Assembly: GCA_019217005.1 (NCBI GenBank)
Contig: JAHBNG010000016.1
Span: 1 to 64,000 of the forward strand
DNA: 64,000 bases
Direction of reading: 5' to 3'
Origin: Chloroflexi bacterium TSY
GTDB lineage: Bacteria > Chloroflexota > Anaerolineae > Caldilineales > Caldilineaceae
The notes beneath the pieces were generated by a model. That model was not told the DNA's origin, searched no databases, and worked only from the letters and a program-made list of their open reading frames with translations. Both the position numbers and the translations under genes were made by a program. How positions within the stretch are numbered: position 1 is the stretch's first letter; each line of letters begins with the position of its first letter. Of the stretch, positions 47,058 to 55,683 are shown piece by piece.

Positions 47058-47950
47058 ATCATACGACTGAGACCAATCGTTTGACGACTGAAAGCGAGCG
47101 TACCGCGGCCAGTACAAGGACAAAGAGCTCAATTCCTGTAGACCAAAGCGAAACCATTGTCCAACGCTGGTCTCGCCTGTTTCTGCCACCCATTGTGCTT
47201 GGCCTTTTTATCATAATCTTGTGGTACTTTATCTCCTACGCCATACTCGATGAGCAGCGGCGCTTTCTATTGCGCCCACCTCATGCCGTTTGGATCGTGG
47301 GATTTGCCAACTGGGAGAACTTCTCTGAGATTCTTGGCGGGCTGTGGTCCAGCACCAAAGTTGCTCTCATCGGACTCTCACTCGCCATCGCCATTGGCAT
47401 TTCGCTTGCGACCCTCATGAGCCAGAGTGAGCTGATCGAGCGGGCCGTGTTTCCTTATGCAGTAACCCTCCAGGCAATACCGATCCTGGCGATTGTGCCA
47501 CTGATTGGATTCTGGTTTGGGTTCGGCGTCACTGCGCGCGTGATCGTCTGCGTGATCATTTCTCTTTTCCCCATCATCGTCAACACATTATTTGGACTTC
47601 TTGCGGCTCCCCGTGGATTACACGATCTCTTTACATTGCAACAAGCCAGTCGTATAACTCGACTGCGTAAACTCATGTTTCCAGCCGCGCTTCCCGCGAT
47701 TTTTGCAGGACTGCGCATTTCTGCCGGCTTGTCCGTGATTGGTGCGATCGTCGGGGATTTTTTCTTTGGCCGCGGCGACCCTGGCATTGGCCAACTACTT
47801 CAGCGGTATGCAAACCGTCTGCTTGGCGAGCAGCTTTTGGCCGCTATCATTATGTCATCCATTCTAGGTGTGGTGGTCTTCCAACTGTTTGGATGGATTC
47901 AGTCGAAGGCGATTGGGGCATGGCATGAAGAGCGAGACGCAGAGTTTTAG
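47054..47950 (+). CDS. ABC importer permease (SsuC/ThiX type)
   Basis: A 298-residue BPD_transp_1 protein with about six helices. Characteristic LQAIPILAIVPLIGFWFGFG, and the ATPase-contact loop LQQASRITRLRKLMFPAALPAIFAGLRISAG. A 45-residue hydrophilic N-terminus precedes the first helix. Works with the neighbouring ATPase and the lipoprotein at 48251. Confidence 0.93.
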   Translation: MNHTTETNRLTTESERTAASTRTKSSIPVDQSETIVQRWSRLFLPPIVLGLFIIILWYFISYAILDEQRRFLLRPPHAVWIVGFANWENFSEILGGLWSSTKVALIGLSLAIAIGISLATLMSQSELIERAVFPYAVTLQAIPILAIVPLIGFWFGFGVTARVIVCVIISLFPIIVNTLFGLLAAPRGLHDLFTLQQASRITRLRKLMFPAALPAIFAGLRISAGLSVIGAIVGDFFFGRGDPGIGQLLQRYANRLLGEQLLAAIIMSSILGVVVFQLFGWIQSKAIGAWHEERDAEF

Positions 47951-48070
47951 TCAATGTTATCCGCCCGTTCTTTGCGGCAGATAAACCAATCGATCATGCT
48001 CCACAGCAGCACGTTGTCTGTAAATTCTGGAAAGTTTTGTACTCAGATAAGTAAATCCGAGAAAGTATTT

Positions 48071-48189
48071 GGACACGGATTGATTGGATTTTCAGGATTT
48101 TTATCCGTGCTCATCCGTGAAAATCCGTGTCCTATTTCTAATTTCTTTCTGCGTTTCACTTAATCTCAGATTTCCAGGATTTATCTGAG
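48071..48189. repeat. Palindromic intergenic repeats (ATCCGTGTCC type)
   Basis: GGACACGGATT (48071-48081) pairs with AATCCGTGTCC (48122-48132), with a further ATCCGTG between. A second palindrome, CTCAGA (48165) / TCTGAG (48184), follows. They fill most of the 300-base gap between the permease and binding-protein genes. The same arms recur at 49474-49544. Confidence 0.65.
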
Positions 48190-48250
48190 CGAATCTGTGA
48201 AATCTACGCACATTATATTTTATACCCAAAATCAAAAGGAGAAACATTGA

Positions 48251-49423
48251 ATGTCAAGAGTAAAGAGATTGTTGCAACTCAGTATGCTTGTGATGCTGGT
48301 TGTTGGTGGCTGTGTAGCCGCCGAGACATCGGATTCCAGTGAGGCTCCCGCTGACGCAGAGAGTGCAGAAGCCGAGGACTCGATGGCAGAGGAAGGCGGA
48401 CTTGCAGACGTGTGTCCAAATCCGATCGTGATTCAGACAGACTGGTTTCCAGAAGCGGAACACGGCGCAGTATACAACCTGATCGGTGATGACTATAGCG
48501 TCGATACCAACAGAAAGGTGGTCGCCGGCTCGCTCGTCACCTCTGACGAAGAGCTGGGTATCGAGATCGAGGTACGCACCGGTGGTCCTGCAATTGGTTT
48601 CCAGCAGCCGCATTTGCAGATGTATGTTGAAACCGACATTCTGTTGGGCTACGTATCAACCGACGAGGCAATCTTTGGTGCCGAAGATACTCCAACCATA
48701 TCGGTCATGGCACCCCTTGAAAAGAACCCGCAAATCATCATGTGGGATCCTGAAACCTATCCAGATGTTCAGACAATTGCCGATCTCGGTGAAGTCGGTG
48801 CCATCGTTAACGTCTTTGCCGGTGGAACGTTCATTGATGTATTTGTGAACAAAGGGGTTCTGTCTGCCGACCAGATCGACCCATCATATGACGGATCGCC
48901 AAGCCGTTGGGTGGCCGAGGGCGGTGCAATCGCGCAACAGGGATTTGCGTCAGCCGAGCCGTATACCTATTTGAACGAGATTGCTGAATGGGGCAAGCCC
49001 GTTGCCTTTCAGTTGGTTCATGATGCCGGATTGGAGCTCTACTCACAAGCATTGGCAATTCGAGCCGGTGAACTCGAAGAGCATCGGCCCTGCCTTGAGC
49101 AACTCGTTCCGATCATCCAGCAGTCGATCGTCGACTATGCCGCCAGCCCAGACCGCGCCAACGCCATCATCGTCGATGCCGTGGAACAGTATAATGATTT
49201 CTGGGTCTACAATGAAGGATTGGCAGAGTTTTCGGTGGCGACTCAGCTTGAGCTTGGCTTGATTGGCAATGGTCCTGACGGAGTCGTTGGAAATATGGAA
49301 ACCGATCGCGTTCAAGGTGTGATTGATAAGATGTCGGCGGCTGGTTTAGACATTGTCGAAGGTCTGCAAGCGTCTGATCTGATCACCAACGAGTTTATCG
49401 ACGAGAGTATTGGACTGCCTTAA
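48251..49423 (+). CDS. NMT1/THI5-type substrate-binding lipoprotein
   Basis: A 390-residue lipoprotein: signal LLQLSMLVMLVVGGC with the lipobox Cys at residue 21, then a Ser/Glu-rich linker. The binding domain begins VIQTDWFPEAEHGAVYNLIGDD as in NMT1/THI5-like proteins that bind pyrimidine thiamin precursors or similar aromatic compounds. Partner of the ATPase and permease just upstream. The exact ligand cannot be read; a pyrimidine or related heterocycle would fit the deaminase-like enzyme elsewhere in the transposon. Confidence 0.88.
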   Translation: MSRVKRLLQLSMLVMLVVGGCVAAETSDSSEAPADAESAEAEDSMAEEGGLADVCPNPIVIQTDWFPEAEHGAVYNLIGDDYSVDTNRKVVAGSLVTSDEELGIEIEVRTGGPAIGFQQPHLQMYVETDILLGYVSTDEAIFGAEDTPTISVMAPLEKNPQIIMWDPETYPDVQTIADLGEVGAIVNVFAGGTFIDVFVNKGVLSADQIDPSYDGSPSRWVAEGGAIAQQGFASAEPYTYLNEIAEWGKPVAFQLVHDAGLELYSQALAIRAGELEEHRPCLEQLVPIIQQSIVDYAASPDRANAIIVDAVEQYNDFWVYNEGLAEFSVATQLELGLIGNGPDGVVGNMETDRVQGVIDKMSAAGLDIVEGLQASDLITNEFIDESIGLP

Positions 49424-49473
49424 CGTTCTCTCCATCGTTGATGAACAATAGACATTATAGGGATTGAAAAATA

Positions 49474-49544
49474 GGACACGGATTTTCAGGATGAACACGG
49501 ATTATCCCAGAGTCAATCCGTGCAATCTGTGTTCATCCGTGTCC
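49474..49544. repeat. Palindromic intergenic repeat (ATCCGTGTCC type), second locus
   Basis: GGACACGGAT (49474-49483) pairs with ATCCGTGTCC (49535-49544), with further AATCCGTG and CACGGATT arms between. Located 50 bases after the binding-protein stop, consistent with a terminator or RNA-stability role. Confidence 0.65.
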
Positions 49545-49821
49545 CATCTTCTGAATCCTTATCATCTCCAATAAAAAATAGTTCGGTATTTTCGTTTTAC
49601 AACTGATACGTTTAAGATTTACCCAACAAACGATTCGTTGTTGAAACCACACTATCCTAACTTTTTAAGGCATAAAAGCATTTCATGCCCATGTGTTCAC
49701 AAATACAAACTCCTGTTCTGTCAAACAGTGCTCACAGCTCCTCATTCAACTGGGGCATTACGGGTGATTTCGTTAAGCGACATGCTGATCATAGATAGTC
49801 CGTAGAGTCTTGAAGAATCTT
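49545..49821. other. Spacer before the DinB gene
   Basis: About 277 bases with no gene recognised and no repeat shared with other parts of the window. Confidence 0.4.
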
Positions 49822-50304
49822 ATGAATAACAACACCGAGCTACGCAACCAACTGATGCGAATGTTAACTGTCCGTCAGGCCCATATGGATTTTGAGGACG
49901 CCGTTGCCGATTTTCCTCCTGAACAGATCAATACCAGACCACCGAACTGTGACTATACTTTTTGGCATTTACTGGAACATATGCGAATCTGCCAGCAGGA
50001 CATCCTTGAGTACATCGTATCAGACAACTACAAGTGGCCAAATTTTCCCGATGATCTTTGGCCAGATAAATTGACCGAGGCCGACCTCGCTCATTGGCAA
50101 CAGACAATTACGCAGTTTATGGCCGACCGGCAAGCATTAGTTGATGTGATCAACAATCCTGAAGTGGATCTATTTGCACCCTTGCCAAACAGTGGCGAAC
50201 ACAAACACAATATTGTGCGTGAAATCAACATCATCGCCAACCATAACGCCTATCATACCGGTGAGCTTGGGATTCTACGGCAGGTTATGGAGTTGTGGTC
50301 ATAA
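49822..50304 (+). CDS. DinB/YfiT-like four-helix protein
   Basis: A 160-residue DinB-fold protein. Metal-site His residues are in YTFWHLLEHMRICQQDIL, and IIANHNAYHTGELGILRQVM near the end. The family includes metal-dependent thiol transferases and damage-inducible proteins. I prefer ATG 49822 to the upstream in-frame TTG at 49810. Single gene, function unknown. Confidence 0.85.
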   Translation: MNNNTELRNQLMRMLTVRQAHMDFEDAVADFPPEQINTRPPNCDYTFWHLLEHMRICQQDILEYIVSDNYKWPNFPDDLWPDKLTEADLAHWQQTITQFMADRQALVDVINNPEVDLFAPLPNSGEHKHNIVREINIIANHNAYHTGELGILRQVMELWS

Positions 50305-50787
50305 AGTATGCTGCAATAAATTTCAGAAGGTGAGGGGATCGTTAACGCAAACATGACAGGCCGGGGGAGAATGCCTGACTAGATACGAGCGAGGGGATTA
50401 TATGGTCCACCGAATACTCGATTCGGCGCGCTATTCCCCCGGTCCTTGTTGATGTGATGTTCGGCGGGAACATATTGCCCGCAACTGATTCCAAGTAATA
50501 ACTAGCAACGTCTTGTGTGGAGCCAAACCTACATTGTACTACAATACACATAATAATTAAGTGGCCGATGAGTTCATTTCTAGTGAATACAAACCCATGT
50601 TTTGCTGTGGGCGCACAGGTTACGAGCCCATTCATAAATTCGGTAGTTAGGCGGAGGATCAGCGATCTGTTTGAACTTCTGGGTATCTACTTTTAACGAT
50701 ACCGCTGAGTCTTCCATAGGCATCCCGTGCGTCTTATATTGATTTACTATCCACTGTATCAAATATCTTGTTGCACTCTTTCATACC
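50305..50787. other. Gene-poor stretch, possibly decayed
   Basis: About 480 bases. A minus-strand frame (50762-50580) encodes HGMPMEDSAVSLKVDTQKFKQIADPPPN and ends with WARNLCAHSKTW, not recognised; it may be a fragment. The right end borders the IS481-like element. Confidence 0.35.
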
Positions 50788-52272
50788 TGCTAACCGACAG
50801 GACATCGTGGAGTAAACCGTTGGCGGAGATACCGCCAGAACATCGTGGAGGTTTTTGTTGAAAAGACCGCCAGCAAAGCGTGTAGATTAGCGTTTATTTA
50901 TCCGACAATTCGTACTTGAATTGTTTGACGAGACGACCTTTGTGATAAATCTTCAAGACACGCATCTTGGTGAAGAGCGACGCCTTGATATACTGAAACT
51001 TGAGTCGGCGACCAACTTTGAATTGCTGGCTCAAGATATTTACAGTGCCGTTGGACTTAACCAAACGGATGAAAGAGACTTTGCCGACGGAAATGGGATG
51101 CTTCTCCAGATGCAACCGACAATCGGCCGGTAATTTTCGCAATTGTTTGCTACGTCGATAAGCAACGGTTGTCTGATGACCAAGGTGGGCATGGACATGT
51201 TGTTCATTGACGGTCAAGATAAGGCGAGAAACCTGACGGCGTACATCAAAGGGACGACGATAGGTGCGCTCAAGTAGAAGAGGCTGAAACCAGCCGTTAA
51301 ACTGTTCGACAGAGCCGTTGTAACAGGGTTTGCCTTCCGGGAGGAAAGAGACTTCTACTTGTAATCGCAAAGCCAGTCGAATGACTCGGCTCAGTGAGCG
51401 CAGCGGTGCCCCAACCAGTAAATTCTTTGCCATTATCGAACTGAACGATGGCTGGGATGCCGAGCTTCATCCAGGCATGAACCAAGAATTCAAGAACCGT
51501 ATCAGAGGTACGGTTGGTGACGAACTCGATATAGACAGCCTGATCAAAGATGTCCCGACAGACCAGAAAGTAGTAGCGAGTCTTATCATCTTTGAGATAG
51601 CGAGGTCCAACAAAGTCAACCTGATGCACCTGATTGCTATCCTGCGCCTGCGGTCCCGGATATTCGGTCCGTGCAATTCGAGGAGCAAGCTGCAAGGGTG
51701 GACAGGATAATCCAGCCTGATTGACAATCCGCTCAATTGTCCGTGCTGATGGTAGAGGCGTGTATCCCAAGTTTTCTAGTTCTGCTCGGATTTGCTCGGC
51801 GCCCACCAATCCGTATCGCGTCTCGGCTGTCGCTCGTTTGGTTAAGCGTTTCCGAATACTGATTATCGCTCGCTCAATATGGGGCGGTGTTCGATTCGTC
51901 ACTTGCCGAGGAGCACGCGTCAAATCGTACAATCCTGCAGGTCCTACATCCATGTATCGACGCCACCACTTATGGAACCAACTCTCTGAACGATTTAATG
52001 TTTGGCAGATCGCTTCAATATTTTCTCCGGCCAGACGCAATCGGATCGCTGCTTGTCTTGCCGATAACTCATCGTGCATTTTGTTCTCCTTTCGCTTGCT
52101 GGCGGTTTCAGGAAAACACTATACGCGACCTTACCAAATTTCTGATGCTTACTATCCTTTTTATGACGCGTCTTTCCGACACAAACCTCCACGATGTTCT
52201 GTCGGTCTCTTGCGCTTTTTACTACACGTTTCGCTGTCGGTTAAAACCTCCACGATGTTCTGTCGGTTAGCA
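50788..52272 (-). mobile_element. IS481-like element (about 1.49 kb) with doubled end repeats
   Basis: Terminal inverted repeats TGCTAACCGACAGRACATCG followed by TGGAG at both ends. Inner copies of the same motif lie at about 50831 (AGAACATCGTGGAGGTTTTT) and about 52184 (AACCTCCACGATGTTCTGTC). Possible imperfect 6-bp duplication CATACC / CATAAC outside. Carries a frameshifted transposase. Confidence 0.8.
50894..52079 (-). pseudogene. IS481-like integrase-core transposase, frameshifted
   Basis: The first frame (52079-51297) has the helix-turn-helix SARQAAIRLRLAGENIEAICQTLNRSESWFHKWWRR and the rve core: QVHQVDFVGPRYL (D), IPAIVQFDNGKEFTGWG (D). It shifts near 51410 and the second frame (to 50894) continues VEVSFLPEGKPCYNGSVEQFNGWFQ with the catalytic Glu. 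One base lost or gained in the run around GGGG. Otherwise complete at about 390 codons. Confidence 0.85.
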
Positions 52273-52822
52273 CATAACATTATCATGCGTGTTTTTATTT
52301 GGCTTATTCCGTAATTCGTTCAATAACTTACGCAAATCCTCTGGAGTTTTGAAAGGTGTTGCCTGAGAAGCTGAATAGCCTACAGATTGCAAAAATTTAT
52401 CTGCTAGTTCAATAATCTGGCGAACAGGTTTATTACACTGCACTAAAATCACTTGAACTTGGTGCCAGAAACTCTGTGACCAGCGTCTGAAGCTCTGTGA
52501 ATTGTTTATGAATAGTACCAACAAGTTCTTCTTTTCGTGCAAATTCATTGATAGCGACGACTAAAGCTATACGTTTCTCCTTATCCGGTTCATCAGCAGA
52601 CTTCCGCCCGACCAATTAGCTTTTTAATCTCATCATCAAGTTTTTCAAGAGCACTCACCAGCTGAGTCGCTGATTGATAAAGAGTTTTAACTTTTTGCTG
52701 TTCGTTATTAATTGAGGCTGTATTGGAGTGAATATGACGATACTTGTTACAAGCTTGGCGATTACTCGTATTTTTCTCAAAGAGCAAGTGGACGATGGAT
52801 CAACACGATATTCGATTTATCT
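52273..52822 (-). pseudogene. Unrecognised coiled-coil protein in three frames, cut by IS630 at its 5' side
   Basis: Consecutive pieces on the minus strand: NTSNRQACNKYRHIHSN and VSALEKLDDEIKKLIG, then a shift to GRKSADEPDKEKRIALVVAINEFARKEELVGTIHKQFTELQTLVTEFL, then CNKPVRQIIELADKFLQSVGY through LRKLLNELRNKPN. Together about 165 codons with heptad-like leucines. Composition is AT-richer than the neighbours. No family recognised. The upstream end is broken by the IS630 element and the downstream end by the IS481-like element. Confidence 0.5.
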
Positions 52823-52867
52823 AGTGTTTTGTCAGATAAGTTATAATACGGTAAACTCTGCCAGAAA

Positions 52868-53458
52868 GTGACTAAAAAAACGAGGAGGCAGAGAGAAATG
52901 AAGCAAGTATATAAAGTTAAACTAAGTGATAAAGACAGAAATGAATTAAGGCGAATAACGGCAAAAGGAAAAGAGAACGTAAGAAAGATAAGAAGGGCAC
53001 ATATTCTGCTCTTGTCAGATGGAGGAAAAACAGACAGAGAAATCATGGAACGAGTGGGAGTGACGCGAGCAACGGTGGTGCGAATCCGCAAAAGATATGT
53101 GACGGAAGGGCTAACCAAAGCCCTAGAAGAGAGGCCAAGAAGCGGACGACCAGTCGAGATTAGTAACGAAGCCAGAGCCAAAATCACGGCACTAGCGTGT
53201 ACGAAAGGACCAGATGGGCGAAGCCGATGGACTTTAAGGCTGCTAGCAACCACAGCGGTTGAGTTAAAGTTTGTGGAAGACATTTCGCATGAAACCGTGA
53301 GTGAAATTCTGAAAAAAAACGAACTGAAACCCCATTTGAAGGTGCAGTGGTGTATCGGAAAGTTAACACCTACATACTTGTGGCACATGGAACAAATCTT
53401 GGACCTCTATGCACAGCCCTATGACCCCAAGAATCCTCTCTGGTGGGTGTTACGATGA
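52868..53458 (+). CDS. IS630 transposase, N-terminal frame (OrfA)
   Basis: A 196-residue frame with the paired helix-turn-helix domain of IS630: RKIRRAHILLLSDGGKTDREIMERVGVTRATVVRIRKRYVTEGL, a linker (RPRSGRPVEI), and the second helix-turn-helix with HETVSEILKKNELKPH. It stops at TGA 53456-53458 just before the first catalytic Asp region (expected CxDEK). A -1 shift would be needed to enter OrfB. Could be translational frameshifting or a mutation; the A6 run lies after the stop, which argues against a simple programmed slip. Confidence 0.75.
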   Translation: MTKKTRRQREMKQVYKVKLSDKDRNELRRITAKGKENVRKIRRAHILLLSDGGKTDREIMERVGVTRATVVRIRKRYVTEGLTKALEERPRSGRPVEISNEARAKITALACTKGPDGRSRWTLRLLATTAVELKFVEDISHETVSEILKKNELKPHLKVQWCIGKLTPTYLWHMEQILDLYAQPYDPKNPLWWVLR

Positions 53459-54042
53459 AAAAACCTTGTCAGCTCTTGGGCGATACAATCGTGCCGATTG
53501 AGATGAAACCAGGCAAGAAATGGCGCTATGATCATCACTATGAACGCAAGGGCATCTGTTACATCTTGATTGCTTACCAGCCACACACTGGACAGCGGGT
53601 TGTTCAGATTACCGAACGGCGCAGAGGCCAAGAGTATGCTCGCTTCATGCATGATCTCAAAACGAAACACAATCCTGATGCCGATTCATTACAGATTGTT
53701 CAGGATAATCTCAACATTCATTCACCCAGTTCCTTCTACACCATCTTTTCGCCTGAGGAAGCTTTCGCTCTGGCTCAGCACTTTCAGATGGTTTATACCC
53801 CCGTCAACGGGAGTTGGCTTAATATGGTTGAAATTGAACTCTCGGTTATCACTCGCCAAGTTCTTGATCGCCGCATTGATTCCAAAGAGCTTCTTGAGAC
53901 TGTTGTCCTTGCTCTTGTCAACGAGCGCAATGAACAATCCGCTACCATTCAATGGCAATTTACCCCCGCTCTCGCTCGCCAGAAGTTCCAGCGTTTCTAT
54001 CCTGTTTTGGATACCGATTCTGATGACCAACCTGTATCATAA
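53443..54042 (+). CDS. IS630 transposase, DDE catalytic frame (OrfB)
   Basis: A 199-residue frame with most of the DDE domain: IVQDNLNIHSPSSFYTIF (second Asp) and VYTPVNGSWLNMVEIELSVI (catalytic Glu). The first Asp would come from the YDEK codons that overlap the frame change at about 53452. ATG 53443 overlaps OrfA by 16 bases. Alone it is not expected to be active. Confidence 0.75.
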   Translation: MGVTMKKPCQLLGDTIVPIEMKPGKKWRYDHHYERKGICYILIAYQPHTGQRVVQITERRRGQEYARFMHDLKTKHNPDADSLQIVQDNLNIHSPSSFYTIFSPEEAFALAQHFQMVYTPVNGSWLNMVEIELSVITRQVLDRRIDSKELLETVVLALVNERNEQSATIQWQFTPALARQKFQRFYPVLDTDSDDQPVS

Positions 54043-54101
54043 CTTATCTGACAAAACACTAGCGGATTCTCGGAAAATTTGTATTAAGAAGGCGGAATCA
54101 T

Positions 54102-54440
54102 CTATTGCGGCAAGGCTAAGATCATCTTTGCTTCTTCAAGCGCTGTAATAACATCTCTGGCTTTCTCCTGATTTAAAGCTAACTGAATTTCTTCCGCTAA
54201 GATGTCAGTTGCCCCTTGAGAAATATCAAATCGCCGCCCCCTCAGCGAAGCCGATTTAGCTGCACGGTAACGAACGCGTTCAGATGGAAACCATATCAAT
54301 TTTGCCAGAAGTCGAGCATCATCTTTATCATCATCAGATATATGCTTTGTGCCTAATGAAACAGCAACAGCCATTGCAATTTCGCGGTCATCAGGCTCTG
54401 CGCTCAGAATTTGTTTTAGTTTACTGACAGTTACGCACAA
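54102..54440 (-). CDS. Small unrecognised protein next to XisI
   Basis: A 112-residue protein: DDREIAMAVAVSLGTKHISDDDKDDARLLAKLIWF, ERVRYRAAKSASLRGRRFDI and QLALNQEKARDVITALEEAKMILAL. Mainly helical, charged, no membrane segment. It is 61 bases downstream of the XisI gene on the same strand, but does not resemble XisH. No function assigned. Confidence 0.5.
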   Translation of the reverse strand: MCVTVSKLKQILSAEPDDREIAMAVAVSLGTKHISDDDKDDARLLAKLIWFPSERVRYRAAKSASLRGRRFDISQGATDILAEEIQLALNQEKARDVITALEEAKMILALPQ

Positions 54441-54501
54441 TAAGTCATGCAGAAACGAATTGAGTTTAGCAGATATTGGCTACTACCACCCTTATAACGG
54501 C

Positions 54502-54843
54502 TCAATGCGCAGGCTCAAACTCGACAATCTTACGCCGATTGGGATGAAGAAAGCCTAACACAATATCGTCTTTTGGCACATCTGCATCAAGCAAATCATA
54601 GGCAACGCCTCTTTCAGTGCCATCAGTTTCGATCCAGATTTTTCCATCTTTTACATGTATATCTAGAAGCGCTGCATAGACCCGACCCGTGTTATCCCAA
54701 CCGGCATCAACTAATAAATAACTATCCCTCACTTCATCAAAGATAGGACGCACCTCAATATCTCCATGACTTGGTGTATATTCTGCGTGCTGAAGCACGA
54801 TCCGTTTGATGATGCTACGATACTGCTCTAATTTTGTATCCAT
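54502..54843 (-). CDS. xisI: XisI-like protein (fdxN element excision controlling factor family)
   Basis: A 113-residue protein matching XisI end to end: LEQYRSIIKRIVLQHAEYTPSHGDIEVRPIFDEVRDSYLLVDAGWDN, DGKIWIETDGTERGVAYDLLDADVPKDDIVLGF. Start ATG 54843 (MDTKLEQYRS). XisI and XisH usually occur as a pair in cyanobacteria and Chloroflexi; no XisH is seen, and IS1 copy B begins 42 bases upstream, so a partner may have been lost. The family's biochemical role is unknown. Confidence 0.85.
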   Translation of the reverse strand: MDTKLEQYRSIIKRIVLQHAEYTPSHGDIEVRPIFDEVRDSYLLVDAGWDNTGRVYAALLDIHVKDGKIWIETDGTERGVAYDLLDADVPKDDIVLGFLHPNRRKIVEFEPAH

Positions 54844-54885
54844 TCTATAACCTCTTCCGCTTCCGGATCGAAGACAAGTAGGTTC

Positions 54886-55683
54886 GGTAGTGATTAACTG
54901 TAAAGTGATGATAGAATCAGGCAATGGTAACCGAAACAATAATCCATCAATGCAATGGATGTGGTAGCAAGCAGATCACGAAAAATGGTCAAACGGCAAA
55001 GGGTAAGCAGAAATATCACTGCAAAGGGTGCGGGTCCTATGGCACCCTGAACCCAACCGTTGCTTATAGACCGGAACGGTGCGCCGAAATCTTGCGTGCG
55101 TACCATGAGCGGTCCAGTCTGCGCGGGCTTGAGCGCACCTTTGGTGTAGCGCGTTAGAGCGTCGCCAAGTGGTTACGTGAAGAGGATGCCGACTTACCCG
55201 TTGTCCCACCCTTGGATGATCCGCAGCCTGATGACCTGTTGGAACTGGATGAACTCTGGTCCTTTGTCGGGTCAAAAAAACAAACGCTGGGTCTGGATAG
55301 CCCTCTGTCGACGCACCCGCCAGATTGTCTCGTACTTCATTGGCGGACGCAGTGAGGAGGATTGTTGGCGTTTATGGTCGTGGTTCCCCCCCGACTACCG
55401 CCACTGCGCCACTTTTAGCGACTTCTGGGAGACCTACGATGCTGTCTTTGGGCATCTAGGCATGGTCCATCAATCCGTCGGCAAAGAGACCGGCCAAACC
55501 GCACATGTCGTTCATGAAGTGGGCGTTTCGCCAACGCTGGAACAACACCCTGCGCCAACGGCTCGCAGCTTTTGTCCGCAAGACACTTTCCTTTTCCAAG
55601 ACCGACGCGTTTCATGAAATTGCTCTGCGCCGATTCATTCATTACTACAACCCGACCAAATCAGTTCTCGCTTTACCACTACC
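54886..55683 (+). mobile_element. IS1 family element copy B (798 bp)
   Basis: Ends GGTAGTGATTAACTG and CTTTACCACTACC. Right flank GCGTTGCA (55684-55691) equals the left flank of copy A (26002-26009). Same orientation as copy A. Left flank inside the cargo (AGTAGGTTC) does not match copy A's inner flank (AGAACTTTT). Confidence 0.9.
54924..55676 (+). pseudogene. IS1 transposase InsAB, nonsense mutation (copy B)
   Basis: Zinc finger CNGCGSKQITKNGQTAKG. A CAG-to-TAG change at 55155-55157 ends InsA after RTFGVAR. Downstream LDELWSFVGSKK is intact, unlike copy A, then the frame changes to SYFIGGRSEEDCWRLW and SFMKWAFRQRWNNTL as expected for the A-B fusion region. The 10 bases missing in copy A are present (KTLSFSKTDAF). 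Confidence 0.85.

Larger units (their letters stand above)
52825..54059 (+). mobile_element. IS630 family element (1235 bp)
   Basis: Near-perfect terminal inverted repeats GTGTTTTGTCAGATAAGTTA / TAACTTATCTGACAAAACAC. Flanked by the TA dinucleotide (52823-52824 and 54060-54061), the standard IS630/Tc1 target. Two overlapping plus-strand reading frames inside. This is the only copy. Confidence 0.93.
26010..55683. mobile_element. IS1-bounded composite transposon (29.7 kb) inserted in the M28 peptidase gene
   Basis: Two IS1 copies in the same orientation (26010-28099, itself interrupted, and 54886-55683) bound about 26.8 kb of cargo. The outer flanks carry the 8-bp direct repeat GCGTTGCA at 26002-26009 and 55684-55691. 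Removing 26010-55691 joins the peptidase frame as EREYA-TLQFSGSG. The inner flanks of the two IS1 copies do not match each other. Cargo: sugar and NMT1-type importers, oxidase, amidohydrolase, reductases, TetR, Uma2, LtrA and others, plus further IS elements. Confidence 0.85.

Noticed and set aside
53443..53470. Programmed -1 frameshift between IS630 OrfA and OrfB
   Set aside because: The frames are related by -1, but the A6 run lies after the OrfA stop and no X-XXY-YYZ heptamer precedes it; mutation is as likely. Noted in the gene entries only.
54102..54843. Toxin-antitoxin pair
   Set aside because: The XisI gene is clear by sequence and the 112-residue neighbour has no toxin or antitoxin motif; small size and adjacency alone are not enough.
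28097..54890. Integrative element or prophage in the interior of the transposon
   Set aside because: No integrase, tRNA attachment site, conjugation or phage structural gene was seen; the IS1 ends and the 8-bp duplication explain the boundaries.
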